Source: Pseudocercospora fijiensis CIRAD86 (Eukaryota; Ascomycota; Dothideomycetes; Mycosphaerellales; Mycosphaerellaceae). From it: DNA of 64,000 bases. Below, one piece after another: positions 1 to 12,978 of this stretch. Each line of letters begins with the position of its first letter. The stretch's first letter is position 1. The notes below the pieces were generated by a model. That model worked only from the letters and a program-made list of their open reading frames with translations, ran no database searches and was not told the origin of the DNA. The stretch spans positions 3,111,323 through 3,175,322 of the forward strand of contig NW_006921535.1 in assembly GCF_000340215.1 (NCBI RefSeq), given 5' to 3'. The position numbers and the translations under genes were made by a program.

Positions 1-2427
<2,427 letters not shown>

Positions 2428-5400
2428 TTAGTCATAGATTTCCAGAGGTGCTAGCTGGTCTATGTTATAAAGCCAATTACTGCCGCGTTCTTCTTTTTCG
2501 AGCCTATGCGATGAGTCAGCAAGGAACATGGCATGAATACTGCTGCCGAAAACATACCAGTCGTAGGGCCAGAGCACGAGATGGCCTTGCACTGCATTGA
2601 GCAGCTCCTCGGCTTCCTCACGCCCAAGAACGTCATCTGGCACAGGTCGCGCACTGCTCTTCGTCGTTCCACGTCGTCGCCGCTTTTGCGATGTGCTGTG
2701 ACCCAGTGCCACGCCACCGCCCTTCTCCGTCTGAGTTGCAGTTGTCTCTGAAGCGTGATTGATGTGATCGCTATATGTCACTGTGCGCTGCCGGGTGACA
2801 TCATTCTCATCATCCTGCAACGCAGCCTTCTCATCGAGATGGCCGTTGCTGCACGCCGCTTTCTCGCCCGACGCTGTCGCGCCAGGAGTCGCTCTCTCTT
2901 CGAGCCCTATCCCATCATCTGCTCTCAGATCGTCTGCTGGTCGCGGCGCATCCTTTTCATCCAACGGCGCCTGATTCGGTGATGGAACCGCAGTAGGTGC
3001 GTTCGAAGATACCGACTTGGGCGACACAGGGACGCCACGCCGGCGGGCCTTCTCATTCGACTCTTCAGGATGTGTCATGGCCGATGGCTTGCCTCCAGGT
3101 CGCAATTTGTCCATTAATCCGCTGATCATGCCCTTAGACTCTGCTGAGTTCATGGCCTCTAAGCTAGTGCCACCGGTTCCTGGAGGTCCTGACTGCCGTG
3201 GCGCGCCTGCTGCACGCTCTGGCTTGCTGATGCCTAAGCCTTGCGATTGCATGAATCGCTCATTGTACTCGTTGAATTTCTGATACCCGGCCCAGTCTAG
3301 CACTTCTGAGTCTGGCATGCATCTGAACACTTGACGATAAAGCTTTGTGTTGTTCTCAGCGACTTGATGCCAGATTTCTCGGTAGAACTCAGTCGCTAGA
3401 GGATCAGTCATGCAATCTTCGCTGACATGAGGTCGACGAAGCGAGGCCATGAGGTTTCCAGCCGCCTTTCCAGATGAGTGAGATTCATCTCGCTGCAACG
3501 GAGGACCTCCTATGTCTGTATCATCGAGATTGGGCAGCTGGGGTAACTGCGATCGCTGTATCAATCCGAGCGGCGCAGTCTCCGTCCTCTCTGTGGGCCA
3601 AGGAGGACGAATGGGAAGTCTCTCTTTCAGCTCCTTGCTTTGACTGGTTTGCAGCTCCAATTGCTGATCTTCGAGTTTCTTGATACGCCCAGCGTCTGGT
3701 GCGTCCTTTTGGGACAGGATCTCGCGGCCGTGAGAATTGACGAAGGTGTCACGGAAGCCATTATCGCCGGCATCAACGAGCCGTTTCATGTTATCAAAAC
3801 CGTAGCCATCCACATCGAGATCGCGTTTAGGACCTTTCATCTTGTCATCGGCCCCATCAATGTGCGTCTGGCTTATCGTGTCTGACGACGCCTGAGTGGT
3901 ACCTGCCCAGCCATTGCCGTTCTCTTCCTTTCGGCCTGCGAATCCTGGAGCCGTCGCCTCGAGATTGAGGGTATTCAGGACCTCCGGTCGCGGCGTTTGC
4001 GGTGGCGTTGCGAAATCATCGTGCGCCCGCGTTGGCTCATCGTGGCGATAAATTCTCTCCATTTCGGCATCTTGGTCCTCACGCTCCGTAGCAGCCTGTT
4101 CACGCCTGTAGATCGCATCGACATCGAGACCAAGATGCTCTCTCATCAGACGCTTGCGCAGGGTATGGGGGAACTCTCCCACTTGATATGGTCGTCCTGC
4201 CATTCGGCCCGCCAGCATGCACGTATCGGTCACAACGGCCGCGACTTCGGAATCTCTGCTTCCAAGCATAGAACGCTCGTTGATGTTCGCAGAACCGATA
4301 ATGGCCGACCTATCATCAACAATCATGCACTTGGCATGTATGTATAGCTGCTCAGTTGTTAAGCACTTACGAGGACCAATCTTGCCCCACTGTCGCAAAG
4401 AATAGAAGCGGACATAGTCCTCCGGATCAATGCCAGCGGCTCGCAAGCGCCCGAAAATTGAATGCTCACCACGGCAAATGCTGCGGAATTGGCACATCAT
4501 GATCAGTCGCACACTTGTACCGTCCTGAGCATCCACGCTGTTCTGAAAGCCTGGCATAAGAGGAATGAGCAGACATGCTTGCCACTGCTCGCCGTTTTGG
4601 TGCGCTCGAATGGCTCGTTCCACGATTGCGTCGCCTATCTTGTTGTGTATCGTCGTTCCTTCGGCAACAGTGCTGGAAACGTAGAACTGATTCTCGATGT
4701 ATACGAAGTGATCAGAATTCTGGATGAGAGAACAGTATGCGTTCATGATGCTGTGCTCGACCTTGTTACGGTAGCCGATGGACCACGGCGCGGATGACCG
4801 CAGGATCTGGACCTGGCAAGTGCCTGTCATGCCTAGATCTTCCAACTCAGACTGATCATACTCAGGAGGTGGCATGAGAACCGGAGTCGGTCTCGTTGGT
4901 ACACGAGATCTCAAGACATAATTCCAGCGCTGAACGAAATGTCGACCTACATCTCGAGCAGGTTGGCCGACGAGTTGCATAGCAATGTCGTGCCACGGCA
5001 TCCTTGGTACCTTAGTCCGATCATACATTTCTTCATAAGGCCGATCCAGTTGATAGAAGTCCTGCACCCTCGGATTCGAGTAGTCTTTCCCTGGCCACAC
5101 CTGGCAGTGTTCGGAATCACGAGGAACATCGTGATCCAGCTCGAAGCCGGTAGGTTTGTCGTCAGTAAGTGAGTGGCATGGATCATCCCAACGCCCAAAA
5201 CAAAGGTCGACACCTCCAACAAATGCCACCATGTTGTCAACTACGACAAGTTTCTCGTGGTGTGCCCAGAAGAACTGGTTCTGCCGGAATTGATTTGGTG
5301 AGCGCTGGACAATGATGTTCTCGTGGAGATCAAGAAGACTCCACTTCGTGTATTCCGAGTCAATGGGGATGGCAGACTCAATGTTGCGGTAGACAATGAC

Positions 5401-8103
5401 GAAGATCTTGACGCCTTCTTCGGCTTTCCTTTGGAGCAGCCGATCTAGACGCCACTTTTGACTGATCGCTGCTGGCCGCCGCATGTAAAGCTCAGGACTT
5501 AGCCACCAGTCGTGAATGTACACAAAGTCCTTGGCGTTATCGATGGCACGAGACACCTGCCACATGTGGTCTCTGCCGTCAACAAGCCAACGTGCCCAGA
5601 CGTCATTGCGTACAGGAGCGAAGCTACCGAAGCGCTGCTTCTGCGACCATATCGTCTGCTCTTTCATCTGGGTTAGGGATTCGCGGAATTGAAGGAATTG
5701 CTTCTCGTTTCTCGCGTACAGCTTCATCTTACGCTCGGCGTTGTATAGTTGTATTAGATGTGCCTTCTTGCTAGGCGTGGCATTTTCCGTGGCAACTTTC
5801 GCCATGTCCTGAGCAGTCTTTTGATCGAGTACCTTCTGCTTTGGCTTGTCGAGGGCAAAGTCAGAGTCGACCAGAAAGACATCGTACGGGACTAGCGACT
5901 CGGGACCGTCGACACAGACGAGGTAGCTGTGCCGTACGAGGAACCATCGTCGCTTGTGACGTTCTTTGATGGCGTGAGGGCCTAAAGTGCGTATATTGTT
6001 GCGTCGAATCTCTCTATGCCGCCGAGAGGCAATCTGCAAAAGACCTTGCTTGCCTTGGTAGCCACTTTCTGCCGCAAGACGAATTGCCATCGCCGAGACC
6101 TCCAGAAATTTGCACAGCCGCGTGCTGTCTGGACGGAAAATAAGCCACCGGATCATCTGCTGTAAGTAGATCTCAAGCTTCTTTCGTGTACGCTCTGCGT
6201 AGATCGCTTTTTGCCGAGCATCCATTTCGTCAGGATTCATAGGCCTGGTGCCAATTTCGCTTGTGCTTGCTCTCCTAGGTGGTGCAAAAGAAGACTGCCG
6301 CCGTTTGTGTCCTCTTGGTCTTGCACCAGGTGTCGCAGTGCCTTCTTCGTTGACACTATCAAGCCTGCCGGAGTCAGCTACCTCTTGCTCATCCTCTTCA
6401 TCTTGAATCTTTTCAAGAAGACCTCGTAGTCCACGTGCGTAAGGGATCACCGTTCTAGGGAAATGTGGCATTTTTGCCAGCTTCTTATCTTCTCCTCGCA
6501 GATGGACGACTTTGTCGGTGGCGTTCTGACTTTTGTATTTGAGATGAAGGTTCATGAAATCGTTCACTGATCGATAGATCGTCCAATTCATGCGGGCCGG
6601 TCCATTTCCGTATTCGAGGTCGACCTTGTATATGTAGTCACGGTCACCTTTCTTGTCTGTACGCGGTTGCACATCAGGAATAGTGATCTTGAGCTGTTCG
6701 AGTAGGACTGGCACTTTCTTATGGTGATGCTCATCACGCTGGAACATGCTGGCGAAGATGAGAGCAGCTGGAGCACCAGCTATCAGCTCAGCCATCAATT
6801 GGGCCGATTTTTGGTGGTCGATCTTCGCACGTTCATCCTTCTTGCGCTGACCAAAAGTCCGCACCATAGACTTGACCTGGCGCCACTTTTGAACACTCGT
6901 GCTATTGTGCCGGTCTGCACGTTGCCGAAATGGCGAAATGCCGTCACCTGCACCAAAGCCGGTCAGGCGGCGCAAATTGCCAGGCCTTCTCTGTTCGGAA
7001 GCCTCGCCTTCGCCATCAACCTGTCTTCGAGGAGCATAGCTCAGAGCACGAGCACCCTCTATACCTCGTCGCCAAGCACGCCTCACACGATCCCTGCCCT
7101 CGTCTTCAGAGACACCCGCACGGTCTCCAGGCTCGTGTTCGGTGTCAGACACATCCGTCAGAGTGCCTCGCCGCGATTGGGTTTGTGCAGATCGATCGTT
7201 GTTGCCAGGTGTGGAATTGTCTCGCATGTGCTCTCTCACGAAGGACGCGAATCGAGAGGCTCGAGGAGTGGTCGGTAGAGACTCTGAAGCACCTGCAGCA
7301 GGTCGTTTCCGTCTTCTCCGCTGCTTCTGGCGCGCAGGTCCAGGAGTTTCGGTATCTGAGTCTTCTTGATCACCATCTATGGCGGCCTCGACGGCTTCAT
7401 CCGGAACAGGATACATGGGCTCGCTGCGCTCTGACTGTGGAGACAAAGTTGCATTGGGAGTCGCATATCCCGGACCACTCCCGCTGCCCAAACCTGCGCC
7501 ACTGCTCGATGTACGATTGTGTGCCAATGACTTCAGCTTGAGGAAGAACGAGCCTGAACCCTGCCTATCTCGAGGTGTATGTTCTTGCCCGTTCTGCTCT
7601 GTGTCTGCATCCTCCCATGTCGTGCTCTTGGCCAGCGGTGTAGGCTGGGTCGGAGTCGAAGCCGACTCGTCGAGGTTCCAGCGCGCGAATTGCACACTCC
7701 TCCTGCCTTCCGGCGGCGTGCCTGCGCCTGTTGAAGCTGCTCCATTCGGCCTCTTCCGGGACACGGCATCGCCGCTGCCACTACTGATCTTGGACGTTGC
7801 CTCGCTGCTCCCGGGTGGTGTTGCGCTCGGCAGGAGGTCGTTGGTGGTAGGAGAAGGACCAACCGAGCCCGGAGCAGCGGTGAAGGGGAATGCACCCGGC
7901 GATGGAGGCGCAAATTGGAGCGAAGGGGGTCGTGGATGGGTGTTTAGTCGTAGCGGAGCTCGGGGAGCCTCCGTCACTGGGTTCGCAACACTGGTGATAT
8001 CGCTGTTGGTGTGCTCGGTAGCAATCGACCCGCTCGTAGGACTATATGCCTTCGGAATATCGTCATTCTCGTCCTCATTCCTGACCATCACCGCCGAAGC
8101 CAT
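2428..8103 (-). CDS. SPO14: Phospholipase D (PX-PH-HKD type, PLD1/SPO14 family)
   Basis: Hydrolyses phosphatidylcholine to phosphatidic acid and choline; the yeast family member acts in membrane traffic and sporulation. The first true ATG of the frame is at 8103 (an upstream TTG extends it). Domains by rough residue: a low-complexity, Ser/Pro-rich disordered region 1-440; PX domain about 465-640; PH-like segment about 700-850; two catalytic HKD motifs, HHEKLVVVD near 948 and HAKCMIVDD near 1255; then a variable tail. The extreme C-terminus keeps the family ending NWLYNIDQLAPLEIYD. A GTATGT...GCTGAC...ATAG segment at 2504-2557 is 54 nt, in frame and stop-free. Removing it joins PYDW to LEKEERGSNW, matching the family better, so it is probably an intron. 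Length is 1891 aa unspliced or 1873 aa spliced, close to other filamentous-fungal PLDs. Confidence 0.94.
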   Translation of the reverse strand: MASAVMVRNEDENDDIPKAYSPTSGSIATEHTNSDITSVANPVTEAPRAPLRLNTHPRPPSLQFAPPSPGAFPFTAAPGSVGPSPTTNDLLPSATPPGSSEATSKISSGSGDAVSRKRPNGAASTGAGTPPEGRRSVQFARWNLDESASTPTQPTPLAKSTTWEDADTEQNGQEHTPRDRQGSGSFFLKLKSLAHNRTSSSGAGLGSGSGPGYATPNATLSPQSERSEPMYPVPDEAVEAAIDGDQEDSDTETPGPARQKQRRRRKRPAAGASESLPTTPRASRFASFVREHMRDNSTPGNNDRSAQTQSRRGTLTDVSDTEHEPGDRAGVSEDEGRDRVRRAWRRGIEGARALSYAPRRQVDGEGEASEQRRPGNLRRLTGFGAGDGISPFRQRADRHNSTSVQKWRQVKSMVRTFGQRKKDERAKIDHQKSAQLMAELIAGAPAALIFASMFQRDEHHHKKVPVLLEQLKITIPDVQPRTDKKGDRDYIYKVDLEYGNGPARMNWTIYRSVNDFMNLHLKYKSQNATDKVVHLRGEDKKLAKMPHFPRTVIPYARGLRGLLEKIQDEEDEQEVADSGRLDSVNEEGTATPGARPRGHKRRQSSFAPPRRASTSEIGTRPMNPDEMDARQKAIYAERTRKKLEIYLQQMIRWLIFRPDSTRLCKFLEVSAMAIRLAAESGYQGKQGLLQIASRRHREIRRNNIRTLGPHAIKERHKRRWFLVRHSYLVCVDGPESLVPYDVFLVDSDFALDKPKQKVLDQKTAQDMAKVATENATPSKKAHLIQLYNAERKMKLYARNEKQFLQFRESLTQMKEQTIWSQKQRFGSFAPVRNDVWARWLVDGRDHMWQVSRAIDNAKDFVYIHDWWLSPELYMRRPAAISQKWRLDRLLQRKAEEGVKIFVIVYRNIESAIPIDSEYTKWSLLDLHENIIVQRSPNQFRQNQFFWAHHEKLVVVDNMVAFVGGVDLCFGRWDDPCHSLTDDKPTGFELDHDVPRDSEHCQVWPGKDYSNPRVQDFYQLDRPYEEMYDRTKVPRMPWHDIAMQLVGQPARDVGRHFVQRWNYVLRSRVPTRPTPVLMPPPEYDQSELEDLGMTGTCQVQILRSSAPWSIGYRNKVEHSIMNAYCSLIQNSDHFVYIENQFYVSSTVAEGTTIHNKIGDAIVERAIRAHQNGEQWQACLLIPLMPGFQNSVDAQDGTSVRLIMMCQFRSICRGEHSIFGRLRAAGIDPEDYVRFYSLRQWGKIGPRKCLTTEQLYIHAKCMIVDDRSAIIGSANINERSMLGSRDSEVAAVVTDTCMLAGRMAGRPYQVGEFPHTLRKRLMREHLGLDVDAIYRREQAATEREDQDAEMERIYRHDEPTRAHDDFATPPQTPRPEVLNTLNLEATAPGFAGRKEENGNGWAGTTQASSDTISQTHIDGADDKMKGPKRDLDVDGYGFDNMKRLVDAGDNGFRDTFVNSHGREILSQKDAPDAGRIKKLEDQQLELQTSQSKELKERLPIRPPWPTERTETAPLGLIQRSQLPQLPNLDDTDIGGPPLQRDESHSSGKAAGNLMASLRRPHVSEDCMTDPLATEFYREIWHQVAENNTKLYRQVFRCMPDSEVLDWAGYQKFNEYNERFMQSQGLGISKPERAAGAPRQSGPPGTGGTSLEAMNSAESKGMISGLMDKLRPGGKPSAMTHPEESNEKARRRGVPVSPKSVSSNAPTAVPSPNQAPLDEKDAPRPADDLRADDGIGLEERATPGATASGEKAACSNGHLDEKAALQDDENDVTRQRTVTYSDHINHASETTATQTEKGGGVALGHSTSQKRRRRGTTKSSARPVPDDVLGREEAEELLNAVQGHLVLWPYDWYVFGSSIHAMFLADSSHRLEKEERGSNWLYNIDQLAPLEIYD
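2504..2557 (-). other. Probable in-frame stop-free intron of the PLD gene
   Basis: Reading on the minus strand, the donor is GTATGT, the branch-like element is GCTGAC and the acceptor is CATAG. The length of 54 nt equals 18 codons without a stop, so both spliced and unspliced transcripts are translatable. The encoded insert sits inside an otherwise conserved C-terminal block, favouring the spliced form. Confidence 0.75.
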
Positions 8104-8705
8104 AACAGGCGGCACCGGTACTGGCAACGCTGCCTCGGTCTCTGTCTCCTTTCACGCGTTCCACGCCGTATCACCGTCGCGTCGCCTCGTACCACGCTCT
8201 TCTCGATGCACTGTCCGCTGGTCTGCCCACACATCATGAACGAGTCTGCCCAGACATTGCCATTACTCGCTTGCTGCAATAAAGCCAAAGCGCCTGCCAC
8301 GTCCCAGAGGTCCAGTGGCCAGGATGACGGTGATGTGTGGTAGGGGTGTCTGATGCCGCCCAGGATGATGAGCATTGCCTAACTTTATTTAGCAATGCCG
8401 AGACCGCGCTAAAACGGCCCCTCATAACACTTAAATTTTAACCAAGGAGATGCGTCTCTCGATCATGCCATTATAGTAACCCGTGCTCTACAGAGTACAT
8501 ACATCGCCTCGTCATTTCTGTCTTGCGACTCTGCTCTTCGTCTGTCTATGCCATCTCTGTTATTATTATACTGTTACTCCCCGGCCTTGCTCATGATACA
8601 AGGAACACGCACACCGCTGAAACGCAGAGAAGCAGTCATGACTCTGCGTCGGCGACAAACCATTATTAGAATCTGGACACTCATACCCAACCTCTTCGCG
8701 TCACA
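8104..8705. other. Intergenic region upstream of the PLD gene
   Basis: About 600 nt with no credible gene. It contains the PLD promoter side and the 3' flank of the next minus-strand gene. AT-rich words occur around 8380-8480. Nothing else is recognised. Confidence 0.5.
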
Positions 8706-10391
8706 TTACCACCCTGCCATCGGCTGTCCACTTGAAGAATGGATCGGTCGTGGCGCATCGGGTGGATGTGAATAGAGAGGTAATCTCTCGGCCGATGCCG
8801 CTTGCTGTTGGCGACTGATGGCCAACAAGCTGGTGCCGTCTGAAGGCTCTTTCGTGATGTATGCTTTCAACATGTGGTGATCCTGCCTCTGCGGGAGCGC
8901 AGTGATGCCCTTTGCCATAGGTTGATGGACTTTCGGCGGCTCCGGTAGACGGCTACTGTAGCGAATGGGACTGCCGTCTAAGTCTCGACCAGCTTCAAGG
9001 TCGCGAGGTGGTGATTTCTCTGGCGTGGTCGGCCCTTGTGGACTTGACCAACGATTCATCTTCTCCAGCTCGGCAGATAAGGTGTGTTGGCTTTTGCGGT
9101 TTGTTCGGCTTGAAGGAACGCTTGACAGAGGCGTGGCGTACACTGTCGAGCTGAATCGCTTGGGCGTGCGCTGCTGGTGCTCATGCACGAGAGAAGGCGC
9201 TACGGTTTTGGTGAAAACAGGTTTGATCACTGAGGTTTCACGAGTCAGCATGGCACTCTTGAAGAGTTGGCCCTGATCGCTTACCGGCAACAGAAGCGCA
9301 CAAGATTCCTAGGTTGATCTCGATGAACGACCATGTACTGATAGGTGCAGCGTCTCTCATGGGCTGTCGCGAGTCGGTGAAGATTTTGATCGAATACATT
9401 CTGATGCAACTTGCGAGTGTGCCCAGACCAGCAACCAAGAAAGCAGCCATGATACCGATCTTTTGTGCCCGTGGCCTGGGTATCTTCCAGATGATCGGCA
9501 TTGGCAAAGCGATCATCACGAGATCAGTGATAATTGTGAAGATATTCGCGGCTACAGTGGCGTCAGCCGCCTTACGTCGTCAATTTGGTTCTGGGAACGA
9601 CTTACAGTAAAAGAATGCTGTGATGTCGATGCATTTTCCGGGTGTGCTCGGTCTCCAGTATTTCTTCATCGGTATGCATTGCACAGAAAACACGATCACG
9701 GTCGTGATGAAGTGCAACACAATGACCGCAAGCAAAGCCAGGCTTGTATACCAGAACCATCCACGGAGCTCATTGCCTAGACAGCATTGTCAGCGTCACC
9801 CATGAAAATCGGAAGCGACCTTCGTCGTAGCTTACCCAGCCGTAAATACAGGCACATCAAAGACAGCTTCACAGCAAACACAGTCAGGTAGTAGAAAACC
9901 TCTTCGGCGTAGACGGCCTGCGCAGAAAGTATTAGTACCGCTCTGTTTCCTGCCAGCATGAGGACGTAGACCTACCTGAATCGCTCTCTCTGCCCAAAAG
10001 AGCGGCACATCTCGCAACTCAAGTCCAACACCCCATCGAACAGAAATGAACGTCGCTATCGTGAAGGCCACCGAAAAAATATATGCAACGAACATGGCAT
10101 GATCATCGTATCCAGTCTTCCGTCGCCGTTGAACGAGCGTGAGGATTCGACACACAATCGCAAAAGTGCCGAGTATCGTAAAAAGTACGCCTATGACAGT
10201 CCAAGTCAGCGTATTTTCCCTTGACGACGTTCATTTCTGGTTCGCTTCGCGCACTCACCAACAGCCACGAGACCTGCTCTCGCCTTCGTAAAAGTCTCCG
10301 GATGTCTCACGACCGGAATAGGAGTGATGACAATCTTCTCAGCCAACCAATCTTCGAAATCTGGTAATCCATCTGGATGCGCAAACGCCAT
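8706..10391 (-). CDS. SAT4/rhodopsin-like integral membrane protein (PTH11-like, 7TM)
   Basis: Six exons, minus strand: 10391-10259, 10190-9976, 9917-9836, 9776-9606, 9551-9285, 9229-8706. Introns of 68, 58, 58, 54 and 55 nt have good GT-AG borders and all phases agree. The protein opens MAFAHPDGL and crosses the membrane about seven times. It carries the fungal SAT4/rhodopsin-domain signatures: a GYDDHAM-like first-loop motif (normal family form WDDY/YDDY), LPMPIIWK in the middle, and WSFIEINLGILCASV before the last segment. The cytoplasmic tail of about 170 aa is Ser/Pro/Gln-rich. The family (fungus-specific, includes PTH11-like GPCR-type proteins) is thought to sense surface or nutrient signals; no ligand can be inferred and there is no CFEM domain. 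Confidence 0.88.
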
Positions 10392-11562
10392 CTGGTCGTC
10401 AACGTGGCGAGCTATTCTCGAACTTGCGCTTCCAACCACTCCCAGTATGAATACATAAAAGGCAGGAAGGCGGACAAAAGCAGGCAAGTAAGAAAGAGAA
10501 AACCCAACCACGAACGATGACGGAACAAAGCTTGCCAACGAGCCCGATGATCGCGCGATGGCGAAAAAAAAAGACGAGATTGAAAGAGAGAGGTGTTATT
10601 ACTGCAAATACCCCTCTCACGTAAGATCTGGACAGTCCAAGTATCTTATTGCAACTCCATCTAGATTCAGAACTGGAGAACCCTCTTCCATGTCCCATAA
10701 GCGCGAGCGACTATCTCCATAATCATCAACGGCAACGTCATGAAACCAACCACATTAGCGTTAGAGTGCTATGGACTGAGGGTGTTGTGTCGCAGGTAAG
10801 GATATAAGCCGGGAAGTTGGCTGTTTGAGGTTGCCTTTACGAAAGGGTTCATATCGTATGCACCTTTGACATGCCGGATAGCCGTTGGATCGATGTTCGG
10901 GACTGAGGTACGAGGGCATTGGAATCGGCCCCTTGGTGACAGATCATACAGGGTCTTTGAAGGTTGGATTGTTGCGATGCCGTGGATGAGCACTTGAAAG
11001 CGATGCCGTCTGCTATCCTCTCGGCTGCGAGCACCCTTCGATTGCGCATACCGAATTTATCCATTCATACTGCTGTTCAGTTTGGCATATTTTTGGTATC
11101 TCGGGCATGCGCAAGACCACGAAGTAGCATACATCCCATCCATGTTTCTGCCCAAAAGTGCATGGATACCCTATACTGCCAGCAAGCATTGTCTTAGTGT
11201 GATTGAGTTCAAGTGACGACATAGCAGAAAGGACGTCTCTATCAAGGCACCTGTAACGCGCACGTCCCTTGGATGGGCGCAAACGGTGGATCTGTGTGAT
11301 ATATAAAGCAACGAGATCCCAGACAGATTCTAGTTGCATTCTATGCCCACGAGTCGTGGTTGACTTGCTTAAGCGAGAGATCTTCGTCCAAGCGCTCTGG
11401 TAGCGTCACCGTCGAGCTTGATTGGAACCCTCGTCATACGTCGGGCGCGCCTTTTGAAGTACAGGGCGGGAAGATTGGGCTCGCAGAGTGTGGTAATGGG
11501 GTTGCTTTATCGGAAAGTTTGCAATGCGTCTGATCATAGTCTTGGCAGCTGATGTCTGTTGC
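10392..11562. other. Gene-poor stretch between the SAT4-like gene and the MFS relic
   Basis: About 1.2 kb without a gene I can support. A minus-strand frame at 10769-10993 has natural-looking composition (it contains DPTAIRHVKGAYDMNPF) and may be a further gene fragment, but I cannot name its family. A poly-A run lies at about 10563-10572. Confidence 0.4.
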
Positions 11563-12720
11563 TCATGTACGATTTCCGATTTTGGCCATAGTTGTTGAGT
11601 ACCGACTCTTCCGTCTGATCGCAGGTCCGTACTTGTAGAAAGGATATGGTATCGGTAGCATCGCAATGCAGACGAGGCCAAGCCAGGAAGTGGCCCGTGC
11701 GATTCCAAGCCGCTCGTGCATTTGCACGGTGAACTGGTTTCAAAATTAGTTTCAAAGCAGATGCACCACGCGCATGCGCCTACCAGAGGAGAGCAAGCAC
11801 CAACAGTGTAGCGCATCAAGCCATTTGCTGCCACTGCCGATGCACCGTTCATCCCTAGGGCCGTAGACGTCAACCATGAAGAACGTGGCGCTAAGAAACT
11901 GTGCCAAATTTCCCCATGCGAAAGGGATGCCTGCTAGAACGGGCGAAATCCAGTGAAATCACTTGGAGCAGTCCAGTCACATCAAAAGAGATGGTACTGT
12001 GTCAAGTCAATTCATGCTTGAAGAACATGTTCGCTCATCTCGCACGTACCCTATGGGCAATCCAATTGCTCCCGCCATATTAACGTACAAGCGCTCTTCT
12101 GGCGGCACAGGTCCGTTGCCCTCTGCCAAAGCCTAGTCATGCTCCTTGCAATAGATGAGTCTATCGAAGATGATGGCCGTCGCGGCGGCAATGAGTACGC
12201 CACGTCCGAGGGAATGAATGTACGACCGCTCTGCCATGTGTTGAAATGGTGCACCTCCGCATAGGTGGATGGAAATGCTGCAGGGAAGACGACGAGGCCG
12301 GCAAAGGTGAAGGAGTTGTAATATCGCAATCAATCGCGTGCACAGAGCAAGTGCGTTCTAGATCTTGCTGCAGAGGAAGCTCGGCGGCTCGGTGTCCACC
12401 AAGCTCTACACAATCAGTCTCGCTGACGATGCAAAAGTGGCACCGAATTCGAACGCCTTGGGCGCATGTTGTCTCGCATTTCGTTTCCTTGACCGATCGA
12501 GTTCGTGATAACGCCCAGCCTCTCTTGGCGACATGAAGTCAATAAGCCAGCTTGCAGGTACTGGATATAAGGCTTTCAATCTCGCCATTCTCTTGCACGC
12601 TCCGACCTTGAAATGTGGCATATGTGGCATGTTGAGCATACGAGACTGAGGTGATCCAGTGAGGCCGAAGACTCGGCACAAACCCTGGAAGCCAAGCAAC
12701 AAGGATAAGCTTTCTCGCGT
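11563..12720 (-). pseudogene. Decayed MFS multidrug transporter (FLR1-type DHA1 family)
   Basis: Pieces in three frames line up in the order of a drug:H+ antiporter C-terminal half. LLLGFQGLCRVFG/GSPQ (about 12650-12710) resembles the family RFLQGFFGSP segment. FPSTYAEVHHFNTWQSG is at about 12230-12285. LIAAATAIIFDRLIY and GNGPVPPEERLYVNMAGAIG lie at about 12070-12200. WISPVLAGIPFAWGN and LSATFFMVDVYGP are at about 11870-11960. GMNGASAVAANGLMRY is followed by FTVQMHERLGIARAT and IPYPFYKYGPAIRRKS, ending in TGA at 11563-11565. Defects: frameshift near 12215, in-frame TAG at 12133-12135, disruption near 11960, frameshift near 11850, and an unrecognisable N-terminal half. Splice sites of an old 50-nt intron (11734-11783) are still intact, suggesting recent loss. 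Confidence 0.82.
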
Positions 12721-12978
12721 GCGCAAGGGTGACTTCATCCCGCGAGCGCGAGGTCCGCTCCTGCCCTTCTCCTCCTCCGTTGCGCGATCAGAGGCGGCAG
12801 CTGCAGCAGCGTGAAGCTGGCTGGCGGAGAGAGGACAGACACTGGACGATGCTGCTTCCGCGAGCTCTTGTTCGTCTTCAGCATCTCCTTAGGACATACC
12901 ACCAAGAAGATTTCTTACAACCACCCGGCTGAGGAATCCGCGGAACCATCTCCATTCAGACATTCTTGAACAGACACA

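Noticed and set aside
10769..10993. Natural-looking minus-strand fragment with DPTAIRHVKGAYDMNPF
   Set aside because: Possibly a gene remnant, but I could not link it to a family or to flanking exons.
11406..11873. 155-codon minus-strand frame
   Set aside because: Its first part is the MFS relic and the rest is read out of frame after an old intron; it is not a separate gene.
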